Positions 25,008-48,175 of a stretch of 64,000 nt of DNA are shown one piece after another; positions within the stretch are counted from its first letter, which is position 1, and the number at the start of each line of letters is the position of its first letter. This DNA comes from Centropus unirufus (Eukaryota > Chordata > Aves > Cuculiformes > Centropidae), in the NCBI GenBank assembly GCA_013397695.1, contig VYZI01000205.1, positions 796,136 to 860,135 on the forward strand. The letters are read 5' to 3'. The translations under genes and the position numbers were made by a program. Under the pieces are notes generated by a model. That model saw nothing but the letters and a program-made list of their open reading frames with translations, was not told the DNA's origin and did no database searches.

Positions 25008-28000
25008 CTCAGCTGGGAATGACCAATTTCTCTGGAATGGCTGTATAAGAACTAAGGATAATTCAGTAACACTTTCAAATCATTATTTGGTTAATTAATG
25101 GTAAATTCTTGTGGAAATCCTATCAAAGTACTCATGACCCCCACATTTAATATCCAATGAGTTCATTATGATTCATGTTTTATTGCCCTAAATACCAGAA
25201 GAATCCATAATGACTAGGCCATTATTTTCCTGGGCTGCCCCTACCGCTTTAGGCCATTTGGCTGTTCCACCTTCAGCCGTAAAAATCTCGATGCTCAAAG
25301 TTACCAGTGCTTGTAGGCCACAACTTTCTGGCATCCCACCAAAACTTTGGTGATTTTTATGAACCCGTTTGGCAGAAATCTGTTTTGGTTTTTTTTCTTT
25401 CTTTTCTTTCCTTTGCTTTTTCTAGTTAGAGGAATAATTGATGCCTACTGTACTGAGTCATAAAGAAGCTGTTCTTGCTATGTCTGCTTTTTCATGTGTG
25501 GCCTTCAAGAGTGGTCAAAAATAGCAGGAAAGGTATCACTTCCATGCTTCAGAAAGCTGTTCTTCAGCCAGGATCTGGGCAGGGTCTGAGATATTGACAG
25601 TCAAGTCTCTAAACAATAATTGACTTGGGGCTTTAATTGTTAGCATTCAGATGAGTATGAAATAATTAAAGGAGAGTAAGCTTGGTACTGGCATATTCAA
25701 TTAATAGTCAACATCTGCCGGTTTATATTTTGGGGAGTGAAGTCCCTGTCTGAAAGGATGGTGGTTGGCTTGGATTTGTCAGTCTGTGGCTTCATACCCT
25801 TTTATACAATCTGCAGCCTGCAAGGTGATGCTTAGTGTTTAAAATGCTGTTGAATCTGTTCTCTTCCTAATCTCCAACACACCCGTTACGTGTGGTTTCC
25901 AGCAGGCTCTATTCTCCCTAATTGAGCACGAGATTAATGGTTGCATTAAATCATGCTGGATCTGCTTAGAAACCACCACCTACTCTTGATTGTCCTGATG
26001 TGCTTCATTCTTTGGGTCATGAATTGCTGCTGCTTTGCATGAGGACTGAAAATTCAGGAGGTTCTGCTTTTCCTTAAGTGCTTCCATAGGGAAAGCGGGA
26101 CAGTGAAACTTCCAGACATCAGCTTGAAATTTGTTCTTTTCTGGGAAATTAAAATGAAATTAAACTTAAATTACACACAACATTAAATACTTAGAAGCTG
26201 GCTTAGTTGTACACTGCTTTCTTTTAGCTTCATTTCTGTTGTTCATTTTCATCTTCAAGCCAGTAGAGTGAAGGTTTTCTTCTGTTTACTCACAATGGAA
26301 AAGTACTTCCTTGCTGAGCCTGTCTGTGACTTAAATGCCCCATGATCTTCTCTGTTCCCCGTGGGCACAGTTGGATGGGAATTCAGGGAGGAGGGGTCAG
26401 TTAACTGGACAGCAAGAAGTGATTTAAATTCTGCTCTTAGTTTTGAAGCTATTACTGTCTTTGCCTTTTGTGTCCGTGAAAATGAAATCTTATGGAAGGT
26501 ACTTCAGGAGAATGACATGTCATGTCAGTCATTAAACACCACCTCATAAAGGGCTCATTCAGAAAAAATAACTTGCTTTGAATTCTAGATATTCTTCACA
26601 CTTTAGGTTATCTACATCTTTTTTATGTATTTGGTAGTTTAGAAGCCAAGGTGATGGCGTTGTTCAGCACTCATATCCAAAGGGGTGTTCAGGCATCAGA
26701 AAGGTGGTTGCAGCAGGATGGATCATTGGAAGAAGGGGAGAGAAAATCATGCGAAGAGTTTCTTCTCAAAAAAGACCAGAAGGATGTTGCTGCTAGAGCA
26801 TGGTAGTTTATTCTAAAATAAGCTGCCAGTATTGCCAAACATGAGAAAAATGCTATTGCTACCGAATGTGGGACCATAGCTTAGGTGATGCTCTATCTCA
26901 ACACGAATGAAGTCTGCAAAAAACAGGAGGTAGTAAAAATAAAAACCTTGAAGGACAAAGGTTAAATAGATACAAGGTAGTATCTAAATGCTTGTCAGCT
27001 TATACCTACTGAAGGTCTGGTCCAGCTTGACTCTAGGTTGTTTTTCCTCTGGTTCTGGGAGCCAACTTTCCTCCCTTTTAAACTGGCTTACTTTTTACTT
27101 CACTTTGTGTTTCCTGCATTATCCAGCAAGGGGTAATTGTAATTTAATTGTAATTTGAGTCTTAAATTCAAGTCTTCATGTTTGAGTCTTAGAGACATGG
27201 AAAGAAGCTTTAGGAGGCGTGTAAACAGCTCTTTTTTTCTATCCTCATGAAATTCGAAGGCACAATTTACTCTTTAGATTTTTATATATTAGGAGAAAAC
27301 TTTAGCTGTATGTATGGGAGGTTTGTTTCATGTAAGTGTTGGATTTAGAATGTCACTGCAAGTAAATAGGGAAGATAACCAGTCGCAAGAGAAGCACAAA
27401 AGATAATAAACACTTCTGCTTAAAACAGACTGTGTGTGCTTTAGCAACTCTAGTCCTGTCTGGGCTTTTATTTTAGTGGTGGCCAGAGTAGCTTTCAAAC
27501 TCGGGGTCATCCTTTCTCCAGCTGTTAAGTGCAGGGAAGATTGTGAGACGAGTCATGTTTTCTCCAACAGGTGAGAATCCAGAAGGATCTGAAAGGTCAA
27601 CTGTGTTTTTAGATTTGACGCAGGAAAGAATACTTCACTGTTGGATGGCAAAGCCCAGAAGGGCTTCGAGGGTCTGGGTAATTCAGTGTTGCACAAATGT
27701 ACATTCTTAGGATAAAAGCATTGAATCTTTGCTGCTTAAAGTAAATTCCATCTTGCCGTGGTGTATGCAGAAGGAAAATTTGACTGTGTTGGTTGCTGTT
27801 TAAGGTCTTGGTGCTTTGCCCAAGTGTTGAACAGATATGTTCTAACTTAGCTTAAATAGAAGGGGGAGTAGGATATTTCTGATCAGTTGTGTAAGAATGG
27901 TGTGTTGGTGACTTTGTTACATCCCTGTCGAACCAATATAAACTCCCAGATGAATGTTTTATCCCATCTATAGCCAGTATCCTGTTAATGTAGGTCTAGA

Positions 28001-28400
28001 GAGCTCAAGGGAATGCTCCGTCCAGATTTCATCAGTGAGTCGGGGTCAAACTCCTCTGTGTTGTTCTTAAACATTTGTGTGTTTGTCTATGTTGGTTTTC
28101 TAGAACCTTTCAGTTAGACACTTCACAGCCTACTCATGTTAACTACTCCAGTTTTTCTTTTCTTTAAGTATTAATGTGCAAATATACTAATGTTGTCTTT
28201 GAAATGTATGAAACACAAAAGGTATCCACAGGATACTGTCATTCAGGATAATCAAACCATCAGTATATGACTTAAAAGGCACTGGATTCTTTCTACAAGT
28301 ATTTTTAGTGGGAGTTCTCCCCTTCCCCTCCGATTGGATTTTTCCCTTTATTAGCTAGGATTTTTGTGCTTTCTGTTTTGTTAGTGTCTGCAAGACTTAA

Positions 28401-37057
<8,657 letters not shown>

Positions 37058-37882
37058 TAGACTATTTTTCACATGCGGCTTTCTAATCACACAGGTAAGA
37101 GATCAGTTTTCATGGTACAATGACAATCATGAATCCAGGCTGGGTACCACATCTCCAAAAAGTCCATATATGCTTTGGAAATTCATACCCTTAGCTTTGC
37201 ACTACAGGCACTTTTAAAGAATGCTTTGATACTTCAATAAATTAATCATGTTACATAAGTATGTCAAGCTTTCATTATTTCTTGGTTCTCCAGACAAATG
37301 GCTCTTGTTACCCAGCAGCTTCTATTCCACTTTTCTACATTGCCTGATGGCAATGTTTGTTTCCAAAAGAAAATGTGGGCAACAATCCTGAAGCTGCCTG
37401 TTTGCTGCCGGGGGAACAGTCAGTGTAATATTCAAATTCAATATTGTCCTCCACTCTTGGAGAGATTTCCTTTAGCTTCATGACTTGATTTGTCCAACAT
37501 TGATCACAATAAAGTTCGGGGCAATTGTTTCATATTAAACTGCTCACTCGGAAAAAAATAAGAATACTCAGTTACAAAGGCCTACTACTTTATCAGCTTG
37601 TAGAGTGTGTGTGCATCTGTGATCTGCTTATGGGGTCCTCGTCTTGAGAAGCATTAATATTTTCTAGGATGTTTTTCATTGAAGCGAAGACATTGTGAAA
37701 CTGATTCCACTTAAAAGTTGCATTTTATTATTAAAATTTCTCCTGGCCTGTTTAGTTGGATTGATTCTATTGACAAAAAGCAGTTTCAGCATTTCATAGC
37801 TTGCAGAGACTGTACGTCCTTTTGGATGCAGAGTAACTGTCATCAATTTAAATCTTGTAGCCAAGAAGAAATTAACTGTGAG

Positions 37883-38130
37883 TCATAGAATCATAGAATG
37901 GTTTGGGATGGAGGGGACCTTAAAACCCATCCAGTTCTAACACCCCTGCCATGGGCAGGGACACCTCCTACCTGATCAAGCTGCTCAAAGCCCCATCCAA
38001 CCTGGCCTTCAACACCTCTAGGGATGGGGCAGCCATGACTTATCTCGGCCTGTGCCTCCCCACCCTCACAGTGAAGAATTTTTTCTTTATGTCTCATCTA
38101 AATCTTCCCCCTTCTAATTTGTAGCCATGA
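37883..38130 (-). mobile_element. CR1 LINE 3' fragment
   Basis: Antisense CR1 begins TCATAGAATCATAGAATGG, a doubled tail repeat, then GGGACCTTAAAACCCATCC and GCCATGGGCAGGGACACCTC, ending around the CTTCTAATTTGTAGCCAT block. It belongs to the same 3'-end group as 18055-18309. Confidence 0.92.
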
Positions 38131-41100
38131 GTAAAAAATAGACACGTTGACACCCTTAATGCTTTTTCTATCACATAGTTAGTTTCTTCTTTGGTTGAAC
38201 TACACGTATTGAGGCTTGTTCTCCAAGAGGCTTAATATAGCATAAGACCTAACTTATGGTACAAGATACTGAACTCTTATTTTTGTCCTTTTCTGTTATA
38301 CTCATCAGTAATGCCTTCTAGTTTAATGTCCATCTGAAAAAAAAAAAGTAAAATGACATAACATTTTCTGTGTTGGAATTCTTAGTCTGCCTGGTTTTGC
38401 TCCATGGCAGTATGGAATGAAAATCATGCTCCACTCTTTAGTGGCAGTTTCCATTGACGTTCATTAAGGGCAAGTTTTCAACTGTGACGAATTTGCATTT
38501 CGTACTTTTATGATGGGGATCATGTTCAGTTTACCAAGATGAATTATTGCCAGGGACAACCCAGTGGAAATCGAGAAATATTTATCCTGTTGGTGAGGCT
38601 GGGCACTGAGTCTCACCAACACTTGTTTTATCTGGGGGCCAGTGAAGTTTTCAAAGTGTCTCAGGTTGATTTGTTCAGACAGAGAAGCTTTACAATATGA
38701 TACATAATTTTTCAGTAACTGGATCCTAGATTGTGAGTAGTATTATTAATTAACATTTATTTTCTAGAGTCTAGAAGAAAAAGTAGATTAAGACACAACT
38801 TCACATTCAATAGTAACATCTGACTAAAACGTACCCTACTGTTTTTCTTCCTGAAAGAGTTAATCTTTACACTAGGCATGAGTAAATGACTGATGTGATA
38901 GCAGATGGAAAGATCCGTCATTGTAGGAAGCACTTGACAGGATTTCTATGGCCTTGAGGAAGAAATAAAGGAAGGAAATGATGTGACACTGCTGTCATTG
39001 GGGTAGGGACAAAGATAAGAAGCACTTGCTGGGGTTGGTTTGTAGGGTGGCATATTATTCTTTTTTCTTTGGTTGTGGAGCATTGCCACCCTTAGGATGG
39101 TGTTTGCTGGTACGTTTGGAGATCCTTTTCTGAGAAGATCTTTTAGCTTTCCTATCTCACTGTTGGGTGATGAATTACATAAACCATAGCTAACACTGCA
39201 CCTGTGTGGGGAATCAGAAGCACAACATGCTCCCCTTTCTAGAAGATGAACACCACTAATAAATTGATTGTTTTCTCAGCAATGCTGTAAGCTGGTTGTA
39301 CGTTCTCCCAGTACCAAAAATCATAGGCAACAAAGACAACACATCCTGCATGGTGCTGGGAGGAAATATGAAACATTGAGTTATCAGAACCTCACTTGTT
39401 GATAGGTGTTTTGCCATTCAGCTCAGAGGATACAGTAAAGCCACCTCTAAGCAACAAGGCGTTTGTTGCATGGGAGTTCTACACAACTGGTGTCTTTGGA
39501 GGTGTTAGAACATATGTAGTCTCCAAGATTGGTAAAACTTCTTATCTTTGCTAAGTCCACAAGAAAAGCTTAAGTTTTCAGTCTTGTTCCATACCTGCTG
39601 ACAGGATTAGTTCCTCTGATGATGGAAGTCAGAAACTAAATGTTGAAGAAAAGAGATTTGAAAAGTAATTTCTTCTTGGGGAAACAAATGCTTCTTTCAT
39701 TCCTCAGTAAGCTCTGTGTAGTGTGATTGAAATAACACTGAAGGAAATCAGATGCCTTATAAGCCTCAGGGGAAATGCGCTTTGTGCAGTGAAGTAATTG
39801 TCACAGAAATTACGGAAATCTTAGCTAGTGATGATTTGTTTAATCCAGCTTGGCTGGGTTCTGCCATTGATGAACTGGAAGAGCTGTGCTGCTGTAGCAT
39901 ACGTAGCGTGTGCTGAGAGGCCCGGCCTTGCACTCATAGATGCATGAGGTCCCTTTTGGCATAAACAAAGTCTATATTGCTGCTTTGGGAATGCATCAGT
40001 CATGCCGAGTCTTGAGGCAGCAAGCAGCTAGGTTAGGGTACTTAGGCACCTAAAGTGGGACGGGTTGTATGGCTCAGCTGAAAGCCTGGAATCAAGGGCT
40101 GGTGGAGGAATCTCCAGCCACTGCAGTTGTCTCTTCCTCTCATTCAGAAGCCTGGACACCTGCAGCTTAGACCTTGTGGAAGATGCTTTGCTCCAGAGGA
40201 TTGTACTGTGTTCTCCTCAGACAATATAATCAAGAGCTGGGGCGGGGGGGGATTATCTCTCGCATTTCTCATTCTTTTTCTATTCCTAGCTCAGTCTTAT
40301 TGCACTTAAACTATTTTCTTCATTTACTCAAAGAATATTTAATTCACCATAACCAGGTCCTCAGACTGTGTAGTCCAAGTCTTTCCTCTCCCCAGTTCCT
40401 CCCTACTTTCCTAATAAGTGCTTTTACAGCTTTGAATCCAGGTCTGCTGTACCATCTTGTTTCTCTTAAGATCAAGATTGGATTCTGGTGCTTCCTGCAG
40501 AGGTAAAGCATCTTCTCAATACCTGTAGCATTGTTCAGGTGATTTAGGAAGGGCCTCATGCCTAAGGGGCTCTTCCAGCTCTCATTCTTCGCCTCAGGTA
40601 TCCGTAATGAATGCTAAACATTTGCCTCATATGGAGCTGTTTTAATGAATAGTTTGCATCTTTCCATGTTAGCTCAGTGCTCTGACACAAATCCTCCACA
40701 TTGGGAATGCTGGAATTTCACATGAGAAGCAGGAATGTGCTGTGAACCCTCAGTGCTCTGGGATTTGGGGGCAGCTGTGGAAGATGTTGGCCAGCTCTCA
40801 GAATCGAGGGAAAGCGGGCCTCGGGGCTTTGGTGCAGGCTCTATTTTAATAGGTAACTTCTCTGAAAATAGATAACCTTTGCCTCCAGCTTGGTGTTCCC
40901 TTTCCGTGATGATTGCTGTACTCATTCCAGGAAAAGAGCTTCTCCCTTCAGTTGTCGAGACTCCCTCCCTGTGGTGTCTGTTGTTTGCCCCTTTTCCTCT
41001 AGCAGTCATGAGTACAGAGGTGGGCAGTAGAGCAGCTGGCATGTGGGGGTGTAGAGTGAAGTGGACGTGCGTTTTCAGGGTTCAGTTTCTGTGTTAAATT

Positions 41101-42969
41101 TGCAACAAGCAGCAAAGAGCATCCACTCAAGAGGGAAGGCTCTACCTGGCCTAGAAGAACAACCACACTGCAGGCAGCATTAGGCAGAGCAGGCAGGTCC
41201 TGCTTGGTTGTGTCTTCACATAAACTTGTTTTGGACACATTCCTTTCTAGCATTGATGCCCTTTGGAGTTGGAGGACTAGGAAGGTGCGACAAACCCCAT
41301 CTCTGTTACTTTTTACAATAACTTGCTAATGGGAAATGTTACGTTTCTCCAAATGAAAAGAAAAGGTTTCTCTTCAGCTGCTGACAAGATAGGAACCCTG
41401 TGGATGCTGTACATTTTATGTAGGCCCCTTGATGTGGGGGGCATGAATATTTACTCTCATTAGTGTCATATCATGTGTTTCAGTGTGCTTACTATCAGAA
41501 CGTATTTAATGATGAGGCTGGTGGGGAGGAGTTGACTCTGGGTTGTGATGGTGTAAGTGACAGAAGGATTTCTTCTGGCCTTTGAATGAGTTGCCCTCTG
41601 GTGGTGCTTACCCTAAGGTAGATGTTGGAAACACCTGCAGAAGGTGATCCATAATGTCCATTTCCTTGGTTTATAGAGGCATGCAGTTCATGTGACATGG
41701 TTAACTTCTGCATAGCTAGACAAGGTAAATCTTTTCTTTCTTAAATGATTAATTTAGCCTTTTGTATAAACTCTGATATAAATAATGAAGAATGTAACAT
41801 ATCACAAAGCAAGGCTTTGAACATCATGAGCATTCTACTCACTGTATCGCAGTTTTAGTTTAGCATGAGGAATCACATCAAATGAACCCTATTACAGACC
41901 CAATTAAATGGCAACCACATTAAAGTGAAAAGGAAAAATCTGTTTTTCATCAGCTGAGAGAGAACACAAAGCAGATCTCTGTAGCTCTGTGTTATCCTAT
42001 AGTGTGTTAATCAGATACAAGGTGTGATGGAAGCCAGTGACAAAGGGGACCCCTGACAGGGAACAGACACGCTCTGATAATGGGCCAGTTAACGCTTCAT
42101 AATGTTTCAATGGTTCAGTAGTAAACAAAGTTGGAAGTAGGACTTCAAAAAGGATGGCACATTCCTCCCAGAGTCTAACCATACATCTTCTATGACACTT
42201 CTGGATTTATGGAAACCGAATGTTAAAGACAATGATGTCGGGGAGCTCCAAAGAGAATAAAATCAACTTTCAGGATCCCTCCTTTTATGTTTCTGAACAT
42301 GCATTATTTCGGGAGGGCAGGGGGGTGGAGCATGGGCACATCTGTCACTTTTCTCTCATTTCCTCAGCCACTGCTTTTCTAGCAGCCTAACAGTGAAAAG
42401 AACTGGGGGGCCCAAAGCTATGTTTGTATCTCCATGATACTTAGTTTTCTGCTTTCATTTTTGCAAGAATTCCTTAGCAAATGAGGTGTTCTTCATGTGT
42501 TTAAAAAAAAAAAAAAGAAAACACAACAGAAAAAACCCCACACAAAATAAAACAGAATAGGTTTTAAATAGCTCAAAGTATAATTGCTGGAAGATTCGGT
42601 GTTTTTTTAGGGAATTGTTTTGTGCTAAATGTCTTTAATTTGGTTTCTTTGTTCCTTTTGGCTATACTCCTGCATTTACAGCTTTTCTTCCATTCTGATG
42701 TTATTCCATTAATCATCTACCCTGTAATGTTTCTGTGGAAAATCTACAGCCCTATTCCTGACCGAGGAGTACTCAGATGAACTTTTTTGTGCTGAGCTTA
42801 TGTAAATTGTTCTAGATGATTGCAAAGTGCCCTTTTCTAGGATTGCTTCCAGAATGAAACTCTGGAAAAAACCAATCCTTGACCCGATCCTGGTGCAACC
42901 ACTTCTCTGTTCTTGCTGCTCATTTGTAGTGAAAGTGAGAAATGTAACCAAGTGGCCAAACCGCTTGAA

Positions 42970-43206
42970 CAGAGGGGAATGGCCTCAAGCCTGTGCCAGG
43001 GCAGGGTCAGATTGGACATTGGGAGAAAATTCTTCACTGAAAGGGTCACCAGGTGCTGGCAAAAGCTGCACAGGGCAGTGGTTGTCACCATCCCTGGATG
43101 TATTTAAAAGATGGAGAGATGAGGTACTTAGAGATGTGGTTTAGTGGTGGACAGGTACAGTTGGACACTGATCTCAGAGGTCGTTTCCAACCTGGTGATT
43201 CTATGA
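42970..43206 (+). mobile_element. CR1 LINE 3' fragment
   Basis: Sense CR1: AGAGGGGAATGGCCTCAAGC, GGTCAGATTGGACATTGGGA, CATCCCTGGATGTATTTAAA, ending TTTCCAACCTGGTGATTCTA. It covers the end of the reverse-transcriptase ORF and the 3' UTR. It is severely 5'-truncated. Confidence 0.92.
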
Positions 43207-44280
43207 ACCGAGAGCTTGGGATTCTGAAGTAATGTGCAAATATGCTCCATCTTTATCTAATGTGCAAACATGCTCAGTCTCTCAAAGGGCAGCTCTGGCT
43301 GCCCTTTAATCTACAGTCACTAATTTACCAATCAGCTGCTAATCATGCTTTCCAAAATGTGGATGAATGATTGAGGTAAAATACCTGGGAGTTTTCAGCC
43401 TCTTGATTTGCAATGGGAAATGTAGAATAGACAGGAATATTCAGCCCTGGTGTCATTGTCTAAAGAAAAGAATAATTCAGGGTCTGAGAAATGTGAACTT
43501 ATTTAGGACACAAGAAATTAATGTCTGCTTGTTCATCCTGTTCAGACGGCGGTGTGGAATGGAGCAGCGATGTCAAGCAAGTGGGATTTATTTGGCAGTG
43601 TAACTCTGGGAAGATTAAAATGTTTTCAAAGTGTGTTTATGGCAAATATGAATCGGGTAATTTAGCTGCTGGCCTTTGTGCTTTTGAGAACTTTTAAAGG
43701 TAAACAAGGTAATGTAAGAGGGATTCTTCTTTACCACAGATTAATCCAATTTGCTGTTTGTTACATTTGTTTATTTTTCCTCCCTGCTTTGCCGGCATGA
43801 CTTCTGGGAATAGTTTTCTTAAGACTACAGTATGATTTCTGGCGGTTTTGAGGTGTTTCTCTATAACTTCTAAGTTGTTTGCAGGTGTTGGAGGCTGATA
43901 TAGTAGGTAGCCTGCAATGTAGCTCTGGCAGTGGCATCAAGGGAGATGTTTCCAAGCTGCTGGTCAGATGTCATCATCAAAATCACGCCCTTCATTTTTT
44001 ATGGGTCATTTTATAAATCTCAGTGACGAGCCTCCTTTTTGCAAGAGAAGTCTGGTTTTGCAGTGTTCTATCTATCCTTTTAACTGAGACTGGAAATGGG
44101 GGAAACAATCAAGAGGCAGAAATGGCATGAGATGGTCTTTTTCTAAACAGTGGAGGCATGGGGGTGTTTGGGTTTTGTTTTGGGTTTTCCCTTTTTCTTT
44201 CTCCCTCCGTATGGTTGCTGCATTGTTAGATGGCTGATAAAAACCTGGAAGTTCTCTTGAGGCCACTGGGCTCTGAGAAT

Positions 44281-44785
44281 ATCATAGAATTGTGGAATCC
44301 CCGGGTTGGAAAGGATCATTGAGTCCAACTGTACCTGTCCACCGCTAAACCATATCCTTAAGTACCTCATCCACCCATCTTAGAAACATCTCCAGGGACG
44401 GTGATTCCATCCACCTCCCTGGGCAGCCTCTGCCAGTGCCTGATGGCCCTTTCACGGAAGAATGTTTTGCTAAAGTCCAGTCTGACCCTGCCCTGGCACA
44501 CCTTGAGGACATTCCCCCTTTTCCTATCATTTGGGCAAAGAGACCAGCACCCACCACTTCACAACCTCCTTTCAGGCAGTTGTAGGCAGTGATGAGGTCT
44601 TCACTCAACCTCCTTTTCTCCAGGCTGAACAACCCCAGTTCTCTCAGTGGCTCCTCGTAACCTGTGTTCTCCAATCCCTTCATGAGCTTTGTTGCTCTTC
44701 TCTGGATGTGCTCCAGGACCTCAACATTCTTCTTGTAGTGAGGGGTCAAAAATTGAACACAGTATTCAAGGTGCAAATATCTATA
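44281..44785 (-). mobile_element. CR1 LINE 3' fragment with open RT C-terminal frame
   Basis: Antisense CR1 begins ATCATAGAATTGTGGAATCC. The - strand frame 44345-44788 reads [60 protein letters not shown] and a conserved C-terminus (SLEMFLRWVDEVLKDMV) without a stop. It is 5'-truncated, so not active. Confidence 0.94.
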
Positions 44786-46354
44786 CATCCTGCAAGCAAT
44801 ACCTTCACCATGTGTGGAAGGTATGTGGGAGGCCAGGTTTTGAACAGAACCACTTATGTGCCAGGATGGTGCAGGGAGGAATTAGAAAGGTATAGTAATT
44901 AGTGTTGATCTGAGGTGGAATTAGAGACTTTAATTTAGAATAATGCCACAGGGTGATCAGAGCCCCAGATCCACAGGTACTTGCCTGGATGTCCCATCAA
45001 AAGGGAGTTTGAGCTCTTCTTTAAGCCAAGAAAAACAAAATCTATCTCCAAGTAAAATAAAGTTTAAAACCCTACTGCCACAGAAGAAGGGTTTGTGATT
45101 CCACAATGCAACATGATTCCTCGTGAAATCTTGGATGCTTGAGATCCTTGTTAGTGATGTCAGAGAAGCCTCTGCCAGAATAACTGGGACAGCTGGTTTT
45201 TGTGTTATGACCAGTCAGAAGGGTGGAAAGGCACGGGGTAGACTGTGTGTTACCTGTGTCAGGTTCACAGCAGGGGAGACAAGGTAGGCTGAACGTTAAG
45301 TCAGTTTAAAAGCTCAAGTTCAGTCCATAGGGGCTTCCGAATTTTCACTCAAAATACTAAGTAAAAGTACTCTGACTTCACTGCTGTTTTTTGACCTCTG
45401 GTTATAGACAGATCGACTTTTGCATGCCCAGGTGGAGCAGTTAAAAAAATGACCAGCAGGTGAGGCTTTATAGCGGATTGTGTGACCACTCTTCATCCTC
45501 AGAGCTAAGAAAAAAGGCTTTGCAAAACCTCAATAAACTACTCTTAAGGAAAAACTACTCCAATCTCCAAGGAAAGCCTGTCTGGAATAAAAGTCTCTGT
45601 TTTCAACATGGGATTTAAGAACCAGTTTTTCATTTTCTTTCTTTTGTAGCTGGGTTAGAAGACAGGGAAGTGGGACCTCTTTGACAAGGATATTTCTTCC
45701 CACACATAGAAGCACTTCTGTTATGAACCTTGTTCTTGTTCACAATCCTTTGATTAAAAATATACAAAAAATGGTGCATTATTTGTGAGCTTTCCCAAAA
45801 TGACAGCACACTCAGGTTTCACATTGATGTTTCCTATAGTGAGCTTTGCCCTGTCTTTCTAGTCATATTGAGGAACTGAGTCTTATCCACCGGTCTGTGT
45901 TCCGTCAGTGGCGAACAGCAGCCCCGCACAGTGTGGTGTATTTTGAAGAGCCTTCTCAACGCTCAATTGCAGTGTCTATGGGATTCTTCTAATGCTCCTT
46001 TATATTGAATACTGCAGCACTGGAGTGCAATCCGTCTGTAATTCAGATTGAAATGTTAGGCCTGTGCGTTGTTTCTGCAGTGGCCAGAAGCTGTATCCTG
46101 TTTTCCTCAGCTTTCTGGAGAAATTCCTCTCGGATTTTAGTTTCGTATCTTGGATTCCCATATCCTCTTTCTTACAAATGTTGTGTTCCATTTTTGGAAT
46201 GTTCAGTATTAGATGTAGAGAACTGTTATAAAATTTTATAAGAAATTGAATATTAAATCCTGTTTTATTTGGCCTCATGAAATAAAATTAAGATTTAGTG
46301 GTTTTATCTCCACCTTTTTTTGTATTTCCTAGTAAATGCTCATCTAATGGGGAC

Positions 46355-46449
46355 NNNNNNNNNNNNNNNNNNNNNNNNNNNNNNNNNNNNNNNNNNNNNN
46401 NNNNNNNNNNNNNNNNNNNNNNNNNNNNNNNNNNNNNNNNNNNNNNNNN
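46355..46449. other. Assembly gap (95 N)
   Basis: This run of unknown bases in intron 17 lies about 308 bp before exon 18. Exons 17 and 18 join in phase 0 with no missing family residues, so no coding sequence appears lost. Confidence 1.
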
Positions 46450-46754
46450 CCGTAATTGGCTCTCCTGGATAAACGAAATGAGGAGACTGTTGAGCAGGAT
46501 TTTTTCTGGATGGTGTAAAGTTAAAAACCAGGAAGGAAAGATTGTACCAATGTGAGCACAGAACCAGAACAATGCTTGGTGCTTCCAAAATCACTACTTG
46601 TTTGCTCAACGTACCCTGCAAACTGAGCAGAGAGCTTAAGTCACTGACCCCTGGGACATGCATCTTTCACTGACATGAAGTTCCTCTGCTTTTCCCTGTT
46701 AAACCAAATAGCGTTGCTTATACCTTTTCCTAAAATCTTGTGTGATCATTTTAA

Positions 46755-46976
<222 letters not shown>

Positions 46977-48140
46977 TGAGGTTGGAACAGGTTCGGAGTG
47001 GGAGCTTGACCTGGGGTTGTAGAGAGAATCTGCTGATTCAGACCACCAGGACCCTTCTGTGCCACTGGGAGCAGCACTGGTGCATGCCAGCCTGGGATGG
47101 GCTTGTCCTTTTTCGGGTGTCAGTGCTGGATTGAGTGCTATTTATCCATGATATTAGGAAGTAGTACAGAAAGAAAAGTAGGCCGTTCTCAAAGAGCTAA
47201 TGGACCTTGATGACCAATTTGAATAAATGTGCCCCAGCCTTGTTCTTCACGCCTTTCTTATCTCCATAGCTTGTTTGCTTTGCAAAAGCAAGCATTTCCT
47301 CATCCCTGTTAAATTCACAGTTATGGGATTTGGTGCTGAATTTTATTCTGTGTGTTAATTCTGCAATGGACTCTTGATTACAGACCTTGATGAAAGACTT
47401 CAGTTGAGCCACATCAGACTTGTAGGTTTCTCAACAGAGGCAGCCATTCTGTGACTTGCAGCTTATCTGCTTGTATGATTTTTGCTGTCATGTATGCAGG
47501 GAAGCGTATGAATCTCTTCTGTAAATACTTTTTTGTTTTAATTCCTTATATGAAAAAGCTTTATTGCATGACAATTTGAATAAGTTGGTTAAAAAAAAAA
47601 CCTCAAATTATTCTTAGGAAGAGTCATGTTCTTGTTTCAAATTAGCACTAACGCATTTTCTAAGGAAAAAAGGCATTCCTCATCTTTTTCCTTAATCCTG
47701 TTAGTAGTGCATGTTGGCACAGTTCTGGGGGGTCTCAGGTGGAATCTGCTCTCCCTCTCTCTCCTTTGTTAAGATTTTGTTCTTGCCAGAAAAACAGAAG
47801 TTGTCTCACTGGATTAACGCACTTATGTCTCCAGCCCACTCTTGCCTGCTGTGTCAGAGGGAGGTTCCAAAAATACTGCAGGAGACAATGATGAAATAAT
47901 TTGCCCACCAGATAAATAAACATCTTCATAACTTCCCATAACTAGGAGTTGGTGTGTGCTCCCAAACTTGTGGTTTCGTATCCTTTGCAAACTCCTGGAT
48001 GAGTGTGTGCATGGATTTGATTTTTTTTTTTAATTGCTTGGTTTGAGTCCTTGGGTTTTTGTTTTCCACCAAAGTGTCCAGTCCTTTGCTATGAAGCATG
48101 AGTCACAAAACTATGGCTCTGGATGAATTTGCAGGAATAA

Positions 48141-48175
48141 AATACATGAAAAATACATGAAAAAATACATGAAAA
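48141..48175. repeat. Short tandem repeat, three copies of about 11-12 bp
   Basis: AATACATGAAA starts at 48141, 48152 and 48164 with variable A spacers. Confidence 0.85.

Noticed and set aside
45863..45992. Acceptor-like CTGTCTTTCTAG followed by an open frame ending in TAA (reads EELSLIHRSVFRQWRTAAPH)
   Set aside because: The frame needs a preceding exon ending two bases into a codon, but exon 17 ends in phase 0 and would hit TGA after two codons; no family match.
47978..47986. Perfect U12 donor word GTATCCTTT in intron 18
   Set aside because: It is not preceded by any KIFAP3 coding sequence and no matching TCCTTAAC branch site with acceptor and exon was seen nearby; a nine-base word can occur by chance.
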